Assembly (NCBI RefSeq): GCF_020921035.1
Contig: NC_063157.1
Span: forward strand, 620,001 to 684,000
Reading direction: 5' to 3'
DNA: 64,000 nt
Source: Rhodamnia argentea
Taxonomy: Eukaryota > Streptophyta > Magnoliopsida > Myrtales > Myrtaceae
The position numbers and the translations under genes were made by a program. Shown here one piece after another: positions 11,651 to 22,796 of the stretch. Every line of letters starts with the position of its first letter. Position 1 is the stretch's first letter. The notes under the pieces were generated by a model. The model was not told the origin of the DNA and did no database searches. It saw only the letters and a program-made list of their open reading frames with translations.

Positions 11651-14223
11651 GCTGCTTTCTATCTTCCTTTTTTCTCCTTTTTTTGCTTTGTCCAAGCGAA
11701 AGTACTGGCATTATCTTACTTCTTCTGGCAAAGTTAGTTCATTTTGTTTCAGTTTTATCATTCTGTACATGGTTTTCTATACTAATTTCTAGTACGCTTC
11801 TACTGTCTCCTATGAGATGGAAATCTGAGTTTCTGGGTCCAGAATTCAGTTTTCTTAGCAGTAGCTGATAGGAGTGAAAAAACACAAGAAGAAGAACTCA
11901 AACTTTTAACAGCTGCAGTACCTCTCACACAGTCACAATATTAAGAGATTTTCATGGGTTACCGCTAGCTGTAAAAACTGGTATAGACAACCAGTGCAAA
12001 GGGCACCTGTAAGCATTGCATTCCCCTATTAAAATTTGGGTTTCTCTCATGCTATCAAATAATGGAGGACACTAGCTGGAGTTTAAAAGGAGAGTGAGGG
12101 ACAAAGGATAGAATGAGTCTTCCAAAACATGACAAGCAACAAAAAGTTTTTTCTTTTTTTTTTTATTAAGAGCAGAAAGCTCTTTTTCACTTACATTATT
12201 AGTTTCAGATGGACCTGATGGTCCACAATGGCAGGGGTGTAATCCGAAAGCATGTTCTTGTCATCTCTTGTTGTCATAAAACACTAAAAGCACAATGCTT
12301 TTCAAGAAAGTACAAATTAGAGGCGGATGGTCGTGATTTGTCTGAATAGCGTTGCAGATACCCACTTACAGTTGATTATGGACCATTTTGGTTGGTATGG
12401 CCATGTGAGATGGCGAAGAATGGCCCACAAAAGCTCTGCTATCACATCACTTCCCATACACAAACTTTGGGTAAAATCTGCATATTCATTTGATTTCTCA
12501 CCTAATAAGATTTCTTGACTGTGGCCATCAAAGCAGGAGGCCCCTATCACACCCCAATGTGAACTAGTTATTATCTCTTCATTAGTCATAATGCAACTTG
12601 GATTTTCCACAATCAAGAGTTAATGTGACATAAACAGTCTCATCGTTATGACAGTTAATTATCCCTAGTAATCCGACAATAGTGAGGACTATGATTGAGT
12701 TAGATGCAAGTCATAATGGAAAGTTACAAGTCATGAATGCTCACCAAAGTTGGCATTTCAGGTGGAAAGTCCTCTTTCTTCTGTCAAAAATAGGAAACGA
12801 ATTGTTTTGTAGTTAAAGCAAGAAACACCGAAAAAGTGCCCCAAGTAGGAAGATGTCTATGTTCAAAATGGAGTCATCATTGGCTGAGATTAGGTGGAAA
12901 GCCTTAATGCAGAAAATGGTCTTCACTTTTGTAATCTCATCATAATACGTGCAATGCATTCTGAGTTTCTTAAATTTCTTGAGGGAGACTAATAATTACA
13001 CATCATATTTTATATTTCCATCAATCAGATTGCTTGACCATTCGATTGAATATCTCAAACATCTTAGATTATGCGAAAACAAATTGCACGCATGGTTTTC
13101 CCTCCCACATCTCCTTATTTCTGCTTTCAATTATCAACATTTCAGAGCATGCGTGAAGATTCAAACTCATAAATGGATCAAATGGATCATTTTGTAGGAC
13201 TGGAAGCGCATATCGACCCATCAGACAGGCACGCGAAAGTCATCCGCAAGAGACCTGCTGCGCCTAACACTTAGCTACCCACTCATTCTGTGTAATTCGC
13301 CTATGGGTGATATAGACTCGACTTAATAGAACATTTGTAGCATTTGTCTTCTAGGAAGGTTTCTCTTCTAGAGACAGCAGAGGATTCAACTTCTTGACTT
13401 CACTCTAGTTTAAGGAAAGTCCAGCAAATTGGCACGCTTACTTTAATTGGCAGTACATTCCATTTAAAGAACGTTTGGCAAGTTTTGACAGCAGCCTCTT
13501 TTGTCTGACAAGAGGCGGCATGGCATGTTTATTGTTTACTGCAATCATGAAGCACCAGGCAGCAACTAGAATTTGCAAGGGTAACAAGAGACTAGAGTTA
13601 TATATCACATTCAAATAGTAAGATTCTTCAGAACCTTGTAGATGTGCATATTGAACAATGCAGAATTAGGGAATTAGTCACTTGATAACAAGCACAAATA
13701 GAATTACAAGGAATCAAGATCCGTTCACAGAGGAGGTCACTTCGCTTATTCCTTCAATCCCAGTAGCCTCTCTCTGCTCACCATCATTGTTCCATAAATC
13801 ACCAAAAAATATGAGGTTCCTTCAATGGCTTCAAAATTTACAAAGAAAACGAGACGGCCCATATTATACAAGAATACTAGCATTCCGCCTATTCAACCAG
13901 AAGGCTGTCCAATTATTCTCATCAAGTAAGTACAGAGGACGGATTATGGACAAGAATTCCAAAATTTAGCCCATGGCACACGATCAACTCTTGACAACGT
14001 AAGTATAGGCTGCCAAACTAAACAACTGCTCAGATCAATTAGGAAACTATCTTTGTAGGCATGTCAGTTCCCCTGTCTGTACTGTTGCTAAGCAACTTTT
14101 GGACATGGATTTCTGTTAGCCAGAACATAACTTGGGCATCTGTCTCCAAAAAAAAAAAGAAATGGTTCTTGGCAAAAGCATCATTCAAACTTAGCATCAC
14201 CGAAATCTGATCCATTCTGGGTC
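11651..14223. other. Intergenic, no gene supported
   Basis: Contains the 3' flank of the zinc finger gene and, at the right end, the 3' flank of the minus-strand gene. Short frames (12327-12518 plus, 12317-12616 minus, 13682-13969 plus) lack motifs and splice context. Poly-T/A tracts occur near 12150 and 14148. Confidence 0.4.
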
Positions 14224-15570
14224 TTAACTGGTCTGATCCTTTTGGGAAGAAACAGGACCCGAAGCTGAACTACCTCCCCCTTCTTTACCATCATTGCTTT
14301 TAAACACACGTTTTCCAGGTTCTGATTCTGCGGTGCTGGGCTTGGCTGACGATTGACTTTCTTTCTTCATTGCATCCTCCTGCTTTGCAGGAGAGCTGCC
14401 ACCTGATTGTTTCTTTGCTTCAACAACTATATCTTTCACAGCCTCTTCCAGCTTGTCGAGTCTCACTTTTACCTCGGAAAGCTCCTTTTCTTCTGGAGTT
14501 TCCACTTCCATCTCTTTCAATTTCTTTTCTTCTTCCAGCTTCTTCTGCTCCAGTTCCTGAGTTGGTGATAAAAACAACATAATAAATCATAACCAGCACT
14601 CCACAAGAAAGAAAATGGTGAAACTAGAAAAGGGTACAGCAAGAATTAGGCATGTGAAAGAACAGATTCAACATGCAATACCCAAAAAAGACACAAACTA
14701 TCCTCCTTTTTTACTTTTACAATTCAAACAGAAAGAAGCAAAATCAAAGTGTACATGCACGTCACAAATTGTCGACTGACAAGAACTGCGCTCTCATGTA
14801 TCAGTGCTCACAGGATAAGTATGTAAAAGAGTGTGGCTTACAGCTTCCATTCTTCTCATTTCATATCGAGCATACTGAGCCACCAAGTAAACAGCTGTCA
14901 CACAAACCATCTGCTTTAAGACAGGAGCACCAAACCAACAGGCAACATTGTAAATCTGAAATTCGATAGTTGGTAGACTCCGAAATACCCAGTGAAGGCA
15001 TGCAGGCAAAGAAAAGCTGCACTAGATGGAAATCAATCCTGACCATGCAAAAAAGAAATATATAAGAAGAAGGTTCGACATTGATTGAGAAAAATAATAA
15101 AGAATTTGAAATATGATTAATATGAGGATTCATATAATATGCATTTCCAATTAGATCTCACATATGAGTCAAATTATATGTTGGCTGCAATAATAATGAC
15201 AAGACCACAACCCGGGCATGTAACATGTTAAGAAAGAGCACCATAGTGTCTGGTGGAGTAATATAAGCGAGAACCCTAAAATCCTTATACATGAAATGGA
15301 ACATCTCAAAGTAACCTACCCAAACTCCCTTTTCTTAGCGCGAGGACCAAACAAGATCTCAGCAGCAGTCACGAAATCCATCTTGTCCAACTGCTTGCAG
15401 GCCTCATTGTAAGTGCTGATGCTCGATTCAGCCTCTTCGCCATTGCTAGAATTGGTGATGGAGGTGCTGGATTTATCACCATTTTTACGAGTGGAGCTGC
15501 AATACGATCTCATCCCTTCAAATCTATATCTCCTGGCGAGATGAACCCAAGCTTTTCGGGCACCAAACAT
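14224..15570 (-). CDS. Conserved plant protein: one membrane segment plus coiled coil, function unknown
   Basis: Four exons on the minus strand: 15320-15570, 14989-15038, 14842-14894 and 14224-14556, giving 228 aa with all phases closing. The first residues are rich in Arg, Ser and aromatic residues (ARKAWVHLARRYRFEGMRSY), which could be a mitochondrial presequence. Next is a helix-like motif (QLDKMDFVTAAEILF), then one hydrophobic segment built across exons 2-3 (DFHLVQLFFACMPSLAVYLV, about residues 86-105). After it comes a charged coiled coil (about 115-165, with ELEQKKLEEEKKLKEMEVE) and a low-complexity Ser/Gly/Lys tail. I know this arrangement from uncharacterised plant proteins but cannot attach a function. 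The start is the ATG at 15570; the codon before it is GTG. Short exons 2 and 3 (50 and 53 nt) are supported by the continuous hydrophobic segment they create. Confidence 0.75.
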
Positions 15571-15596
15571 CACTAGCTATCCACTCACGCTTTGAG

Positions 15597-15602
15597 CTAC
15601 AT
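15597..15602 (-). promoter_or_regulatory. Start-stop upstream ORF (ATGTAG)
   Basis: On the minus strand an ATG (15602-15600) is followed directly by TAG (15599-15597). It sits 26 nt before the main ATG at 15570, just inside the exon that begins at the acceptor TTTGCAG (ending 15604). If the leader is transcribed, this is a minimal AUG-stop element of the kind known to stall ribosomes in some plant leaders. Confidence 0.45.
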
Positions 15603-15603
15603 T

Positions 15604-16300
15604 CTGCAAAATCCATAGGCACTCTAATTTTATCACTTTCATCAAATTAGGCACACACGAGACATGCCGTTTGGTAAAGACAGACAAACGACATTGTCCG
15701 GAAAAACAAAAGAGGGCTGCGAATTTTGCTCTAAGTAGATTCAATAACTCTCTCCCTTCCAACATGTTAAATCGAAAGCTACATTGCCTTGCAACACGCG
15801 CATTAACAGAATCAGAATGAAGTTCAAATTCATGTCTCCAGCATTTCAACTGGTTTAGACCGTGGTTCGCGTTCTAAATCACTTGTCAAACCTTCGGAGA
15901 GCTACAAGACAACGTCGATAAGTTTTCTGAGCCTGTCGGATAAATCAACAACCATAAAAGTAAAACATTTCAGCACACGTGCACTGGAGGCTATTTCGTA
16001 ACTATGTTTACCGCAACTTCAAAGACTAAAATCCGCTAATGCTCTCTATCAACAACGAAGGCCATCAAAACACGTCCTCGCCAAATCCGTCCCCATCTCA
16101 AAAGCGGAAAATGCTCGGAGGTTACCAAACATGAACGACGAATGTTGCTTCCAAGTCACCCAAAAACTACGCGGAAACAATGGCCGACATTGAAACCTAC
16201 CAGATCGTCGCGGAGCAAGGTGGACAGCAAGATCGGCGGTGGTCGAGGGAAGCGAGTTCGAGGGGTCGCTGGGTGGTGGCGGTGGTAGGCGTTGGAGCCA
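15604..16300 (-). other. Inferred leader intron and 5' UTR exon of the membrane/coiled-coil gene
   Basis: A good acceptor (TTTGCAG, ending at 15604) precedes the coding exon, and a good donor (CTG|GTAGGT, donor bases 16200-16196) lies upstream, so a 597-nt leader intron (15604-16200) is likely. The exon above 16201 carries a minus-strand ATG at 16299 whose short frame would meet TGA across the splice junction, so it would be a uORF rather than an N-terminal extension. This is inference from splice sites only. Confidence 0.4.
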
Positions 16301-17286
16301 TGGGGGTTGGGGTGTGCTTAAAGTTGGGCTTGTGGTGGGCCAGACATTGCGGGGCTTCTAGTGGGCCAGAGATTATTGGGCCAGATTGACAAACGAAAGC
16401 CTTTTTTTTTTTTTTTTCTCTGGTCGACTGCATGCCTTCCTTACTTTGCTAGGATTGTTTGAATAGAGAAGATCAATTTGAGCTCAAGTTGATTTCAGGA
16501 TATACCTTACATTACATGTGTAAAAATGTTTTTAATTAGGGATGGCCAGCGGACCGTGTTTGCCCCGTCCTACGCAGGCTCGTGTCTAGCACGACCCTTT
16601 TACTCTTGGGTTAATGCTCGAGCACCGGTTTAATAGGCCTAGGCTAGCCTAGGCTCAGACCTTTCTTTTTTAGGTCAAATTCACTAAAATATGAATCATT
16701 GGAAAATCTCAATTTGGATCTGTTAATGCCTAAAACTAACTTTTTGTCGTGGATTACGAATTCCAATACTCAAAGGCACAATTATCAAATGATGAATATG
16801 AAGTTACAAAATGCAAAATTGCATTAGAGAGATGAAACTCACGTATCTTGACTTTTGGAACCATCTAAACATCCTATTTTCACTTATTCCAAACCATTTA
16901 TCCATATTGATAGAATTTTTGAAAACTCGTGAGTGAAAAATTAGCATCGTTGAGATTTCAATGGGGGCACACTATATATCGACATATGAATATGATCTAT
17001 TTCTACTCATGCACCTCTAGGTTAGATCAATCTTCGACAATCGCATAAGTATAATCAAAACAACATATTGGATCGTTACATGTTCATTGAGTGATTGTCA
17101 TACCAATCGATGCATTTTAAAAAGGTCGATGGGAAGTATCGAGGCGAATGCTTTAGTTTACGTCTTGAAAGATCATTAAGTACATCTAACAAGAATTTCC
17201 ATTTTTAAAAACTAAGCGGCCAGTGAGAATCGAATTGAATTTGTTTTCATTTTTTCGGTCGATATATAATATTTGCGGTTTAAAGG
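16301..17286. other. Intergenic, no gene supported
   Basis: Contains a short poly-T tract near 16400 and otherwise AT-rich sequence. Probably the promoter of the minus-strand gene on the left and older repeat debris; nothing else recognised. Confidence 0.35.
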
Positions 17287-17709
17287 CATGCGTGACAACA
17301 GTTCTATTTCCGGAACAGGTTTGGAATATAAACCTGTTTGGCGAAGCAATCTCATTTTTTTTATTTATTTTGGGAATAAATTTTTGGCCCGGAAATAAGT
17401 TTAGAATAAAAATGGAAAGCACACTTTTTTTTACTTTTCTATATCTGAAACAAAAACACAAATAATAATTTTTCCCATTGCTTACTCCCTTTCTGTTGTG
17501 TGCGATCTCTCTCTCGCGTCCCTCTGTTGCCAATCGCCATCCTCCAGTCGCCTCTCTCTTGTCCCCATTGCCATTTGCTGGTCGTTGTCCGCCACCGGTC
17601 TCCTCTCTCGCTTCGCTTGAGCCGATCTCCGAATCATAAAAATTTTATGTTGTTATTAAACGAATTTTTGTTTTGAAAATAGAAATTTTATTTTGTTGGC
17701 AAACGCATG
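17287..17709. repeat. Terminal-inverted-repeat element remnant
   Basis: The left end reads CATGCGTGACAACAGTTCTA and the reverse complement of the right end reads CATGCGTTTGCCAACAAAAT, with further shared TTCTATTT. A pyrimidine-rich, more GC-rich core lies at about 17480-17630. This is the same architecture as the element at 285-965. No clear target duplication was found. Confidence 0.45.
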
Positions 17710-18001
17710 TCCGCTCGTAAACTCGTCCGGAAAATACATAGACATATATATAATAAAGTTCGAGAAAATAATTGTTGTCATTCGCGTCCTATATATATCG
17801 CAAGGTTTACCAAAAAAAGAAAAAATATTAAAAGAGCGCGGCCTTATGTTATGGTTATTTTCATGACGACTGGATTTTCGGAGTGTTAGCTAATAGGGAT
17901 GATGAAAAATTTATAATTTCGATCAAAGCCTCAATTTGACGCTAAACGAGCGTCGTCGTGACGACGCTACGCTCAAAAAACGCAAGCCAAAACCCAACGC
18001 C

Positions 18002-18010
18002 TATAAATAA
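18002..18010 (+). promoter_or_regulatory. Probable TATA box of RAE1
   Basis: TATAAATAA lies 100 bp before the RAE1 start codon, which would put transcription start near 18035 and leave a leader of about 75 nt. The leader I infer contains no upstream ATG. Confidence 0.55.
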
Positions 18011-18109
18011 GCGCAGCTCTCTATACCAGAACTTGAAATATTTTTCCCTCTTCTCAGAAGTTTCGCCGCGACGCTGCCACTGTGCTCGCGCTCTAGCCCC
18101 GACGCTGTG

Positions 18110-21100
18110 ATGGCCACCTTCGGAGCAGCTCCTGCTGGGAACCACAACCCTAACAAGTCTTTCGAGGTACTCGTGCTTCATTGCTACGACTTTGAGTTTT
18201 TCCTGCACCGGTCGAATTTAGACGGGCGTTAAACCTGACGACGATGTTCGATCGGTTTCGAGCTGGAGAACTAGCGTGCTATCGTGCGTGCTTGCCGTGA
18301 TCTTTTCGCGGCTCTTTTGGATGCTTGAATGAGTTCAGTTTAGCTCGGATCTCGCGGTGTTTTTGGATTCCTATTAGAGAGGGGCGTTTCTTAGCGTGCT
18401 GCAATTGGTAGATGTACGTTTGGTAGATTATGCGTTATACATGTGCGTTATCAGGAGGGGGAAGTAATCGAGTGCCTGCTTTTGGTGATTTGAATGTTGC
18501 TTTATGGATTTTTCAGTTAGTTCTGATTGGGCGGTTGGTTGTAGAGGTAGTTTGACGTTCTTGGCTAAGCTCTTTTAAATGTAACAATGTCAGGTGATTC
18601 AACCTCCCAGCGATTCCGTTTCGAGCCTCAGTTTCAGCCCAAGGGCCAACCACTTAGTTGCTACTTCGTGGGATAATCAGGTTTGCACAACTCTGTTTTT
18701 ACTTGCTGAAACCTTACAGGCAAAAATCAATTGCCCTGTTCCAGCTTTTGGTTGACACCCATTTATGTTTTCCCGTTGCTGTCTTGAAAATCTTTGCAGG
18801 TGCGGTGCTGGGAACTTACGAGGAACGGGGCTTCGGTAACTAGCGTGCCCAAGGCATCAATATCACATGACCAACCGGTGATTGTCTAACTTTGGTTTGT
18901 TATTAAAATGATTTTTCTGAGTGTTGGTTTCCAAGCTAATATGTTTTTCTTATTAAAAGGGTCTGTCTGAGTTTTGTTTCCATGGGCTAATATGTTTTCT
19001 ACGCTCTCTGGAAAATATCTCCATTCCTTTTAAAAGGTACTTTGTTCAGCTTGGAAGGATGATGGAACGACTGTCTTTTCTGGAGGCTGTGATAAGCAAG
19101 CAAAAATGTGGTCTTTAATGTCTGGAGGTCAGCCAGTGACAGTTGCCATGCACGATGCACCCATTAAAGAGATCGCTTGGATCCCAGAGATGAATGTATT
19201 AGTTACGGGAAGCTGGGACAAGACCTTGAAGTAAGAGTTGTTTTGCTTTTCGTTTGTACGCATGGCATAGGAGTATTTTATCACAATCCGTTGCACTTCA
19301 TCTATCAATTTTGATTGATGTACATTAGGTGGTACAATTATCAGCGGTAGTGCCGCAATCAAATTTTTTCTCATAATTCCAACTTTTGTAATTCTAGCGT
19401 AGATCATAGTGCGTGGATAGAGCAGCACTATCTCATGACTAAGCCAATGCTGCATTACGTAGTTGCTTTGATATTCTAATTTTCTGCTGTTATAGTGTGA
19501 ATATAATGTTGAGACTCGCATTGGCCATGCTCTTGTCTTTGTTGTATCAATTTGGAGATATAATTTCCTTGCATTAATTGCATGAAGATGTGTGCATATA
19601 ATTATTCAAACAATGTACCATGAGGATAGGATTTGCAATGTTTCTTCCCTGTTGATCCATGATGTCTGCAGCCTGATGTTATTTTTTTGAGAAATTTGTT
19701 GATGCAACTTGTTTCAAGTACTAATAGAAATTTCTTTATATCGTTATGACTTGATTAAGGTACTGGGACACAAGGCAGTCAAATCCAGTACATACTCAAC
19801 AGCTACCAGAACGCTGCCGTGCACTTACAGTGAGACATCCCCTGATGGTTGTTGCCACGGCAGATAGGCATCTTATTGTCTTTAATCTGCAGAATCCTCA
19901 GGTAAAACCTTCTTGATTCGTCATCTAACTAAATTGTTGTCATTTCTTTAATGTGTTTGTTTCCATGGAATATTACTTGGAATTGCAATTGTTAAACTCC
20001 ATAAGTGGCCGCATCATGTGTTTTAAGCTACAGTTAACAATATTGGTCCCCTTTTTATGGTATATGGTTTTGATGTGCATGAGAAAGACATTGGATGCTT
20101 GTTTGCATGTTTTGCTAATTGTGTGCCCAGACATCATGTAACCTTAGCAAGCACTTTACGTGTCCACTAAAAGGGAAGAGCAATAGGATACTTTGCACAT
20201 CCATTGTACTCGTACGCTGATACAGGTCTTGGTGATGGTTCTTGCTTATGTCGACCTTAGGCTTGAGATAATGGATATTAGGCGAAGTTTTCCTCCACTT
20301 GCTATACCTATTTCCCAGGGAGGCAAAAGCAACTAATGAAGTTAATCTGTTTATAGGGCTCTCGATTGAAGTACATCTACATTACTTAGCACATGACAAC
20401 GTAATTTCACTCCTCACATAAGATGGCAGTTCTCTTTTTATACCAGGATTATTATTCATGATAATGGCCTTTTTACCTGTTGCTGCACTGTTCAACTTTT
20501 CTCTTATTTCTTTAATGGTCTGAATTTGCTAATGGCACTTATAAAACATTTACTTTTTCAAGAAAATATTGAAAGAAAAAGAAGTCATCTTTCATTCTTT
20601 TCTGACAATTGATAAATTTACCTCAATGTTCCAATACTACTGGAATGACGTTCAGGTTATCTGACTTTTACTATTGGAATTGATAACAGATTGAGTTCAA
20701 GAGAATTCCTTCACCCCTAAAGTACCAGACAAGATGTGTTGCAGCTTTCCCTGACCAGCAAGGTTTCCTGGTAAGTACTAGTTGCAGCTAGATTATCATG
20801 GCATGATGTGCATCATTTTCCGCTATTCCATTTGCTCAATAAAATACGACTTCCAGTGATGAGAATATGTACTTAGAGAGAATAAGCACACCATGGTTAC
20901 ACATGATGAGAATGAAACGATGGTCAATTGCTTCTAAACCTTCTATTGTGATGTAATTCAGTTTAAACCATGCTTGCTGTCCTTTTTCCATGATTAAGTA
21001 TATTGGTCTTTGTCACTCAATGACATTTTCATATTGTTTGTCTCATACTACATTTTTATTGCGGTCCTTAACTTTTTGCTCCTTGTAATGGTAAAATTCT

Positions 21101-21401
21101 GTTAACTCTAGGTTGGATCCATCGAGGGGAGGGTTGGTGTTCATCACCTGGATGAATCCCAGAGCAGTAGAAACTTCACTTTTAAGTGTCATAGAGATAC
21201 CACTGAGATTTATTCTGTCAACTCCTTGAATTTCCATCCAGTAAGTCAATCTTCTGTAATCCATAGGTGCAATCCCATCCAGACAGTCATTATTCACCCG
21301 GAGTCTTACTTTCTTCTTTCAGGTGCATCATACCTTTGCCACTGCTGGATCTGATGGTGCTTTTAACTTTTGGGACAAGGATAGCAAACAAAGACTTAAG
21401 G

Positions 21402-21434
<33 letters not shown>

Positions 21435-21439
21435 ATATA

Positions 21440-21474
<35 letters not shown>

Positions 21475-22796
21475 CTGATGAGAGAAGGGTTGAGTTTGAC
21501 GAGTATTGCTGTATCTCATTTTTTCCCTGAGTACGTCATAAGGACCATCAGCTGGTTAAATGATGTAAGATCCCAGATTGACATGGTTTAGGATATCATA
21601 GTATAAGGTTTTCAGCACCTTCATAAACGGGGAGTCCTTTTTGAGTGGTCTTAGGGCTCTCCACCTGTTTCTCGTGCTATCACTCAGGTTACACATAATA
21701 TATAGAGTAGATCATCTTTATTCCCTTTCCATTTAGGCCTTAGAGAGACTTTGCTTATGTTAGAAATTACCGTGTTTGTAGAGTCTAAATGAAATAAAGC
21801 AAATCTCTGATGTTCATGATTTCCCTCTGAATCTCTCACTTCAAGGATGAAGGCATCAATTAAGTAATTTTCAAAAGCATAGAAAAAGTACTTAATGGTT
21901 GATGAAGCTCTCTTTTGGAATAGACTGGTAATTGTTTCAGAACTACTTTGGTGCGATTCTCATTCAGAACTACTTTGGTGCAATTCTCAGGCAATGTCAA
22001 GATGCAGCCAACCAATACCTTGTAGCGCCTTCAATAATGATGGCACATTATATGCATACTCGGTGAGTCTCTTTTCACCTTGTAGATAGATTCCTAGTCC
22101 ATCATGTTTCTGTAATCATTTTATCTTCAGAAGAGAGATGCATAGTGAAGGAGGCAATCATACCACTTCCCCGCATGAATATATCAAGAGATGTTCTTAT
22201 ATGCATATGTGGAAATACATCCAACGTTTGATTGTGCTGAGAGAGATGTAATATACTTGGTATTTGCCAACTTCATCTCACGACATATCAATATAGACCA
22301 AAACTAGGGTAGATTCACTTCACTAGTCTAGTGTAGATTTACTTAACCTCATACACGACTCGTTTAACCACCACCCTCTCTTTCAGCTTTTTTATTGCGC
22401 ACCCACTTTGCTTTAGAATGAGCTCAGGCTCATGGTGTTTCTGGTTATTTTCTTGGATGCCTATGATTGGACTTTCTCAATAGCCAAATCTTCTCATGTA
22501 AATTGTATCAAGGACAATTAGGGATCTGACTAGCACTGAAATCTGTGGTTCAACTTGCTTATAGGTCTGTTATGACTGGAGCAAGGGGGCAGAAAATCAC
22601 AATCCTGCTACAGCAAAGACCTATATCTTCTTGCACTTACCACAGGTATTTTTATCTTCTTTTCCACTGTGTGCTCTTTTAGTAGAAGTGCCTGAATTGG
22701 GGGGAATACTCATACGTGGCTAAGTGCATCTTGATTGGATTGCAGGAATCAGAGGTCAAACCGAAGCCACGGGTTGGAACAACTAACAGGAAGTGA
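18110..22796 (+). CDS. RAE1: RAE1 mRNA export factor, WD40 beta-propeller
   Basis: Eleven exons: 18110-18166, 18594-18680, 18800-18877, 19037-19230, 19760-19901, 20690-20770, 21112-21240, 21323-21400, 21991-22062, 22565-22645 and 22746-22796. They give 349 aa, the same length as the Arabidopsis protein as I recall it. WD40 signatures include VATSWDNQVRCWE, VFSGGCDKQAKMWS, VTGSWDKTLKYWD and FATAGSDGAFNFWD, with the conserved TRCVAAFPDQQGFLVGSIEG and the C-terminal KPRVGTTNRK. RAE1/GLE2 docks on the nuclear pore through NUP98-type partners, assists poly(A) RNA export and also acts in spindle assembly. Start chosen at the first ATG (MATFGAAPAG), which begins the family N terminus. Only the exon 4/5 junction splits a codon (phase 2); the others are phase 0. 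Intron 8 starts in a microsatellite and ends in a tandem duplication. Confidence 0.97.
21402..21471. repeat. Compound microsatellite (TC)n-(TA)n-(TG)n
   Basis: A run of CT repeats, a short AT run and about twelve GT repeats begin at the first bases of RAE1 intron 8, so that the donor reads AAG|GTCTCTCT. Such tracts are length-variable between individuals. Confidence 0.95.
21938..21990 (+). repeat. 27-bp tandem duplication at the RAE1 exon 9 acceptor
   Basis: CAGAACTACTTTGGTGCGATTCTCATT (as units at 21938-21964 and 21965-21990) is repeated, and the second copy ends in the acceptor CTCAG. The first copy has CTCATT at that place and cannot serve as an acceptor there. Confidence 0.8.

Noticed and set aside
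12317-12616. Minus-strand frame of 99 codons
   Set aside because: Looked briefly like an RNase H-type fragment, but no catalytic residues or conserved order could be placed and no splice context exists.
16180-16389. Plus-strand frame beginning MADIETYQIV
   Set aside because: It overlaps the inferred leader exon of the minus-strand gene and resembles no protein I know; the GC-rich stretch opens frames on both strands.
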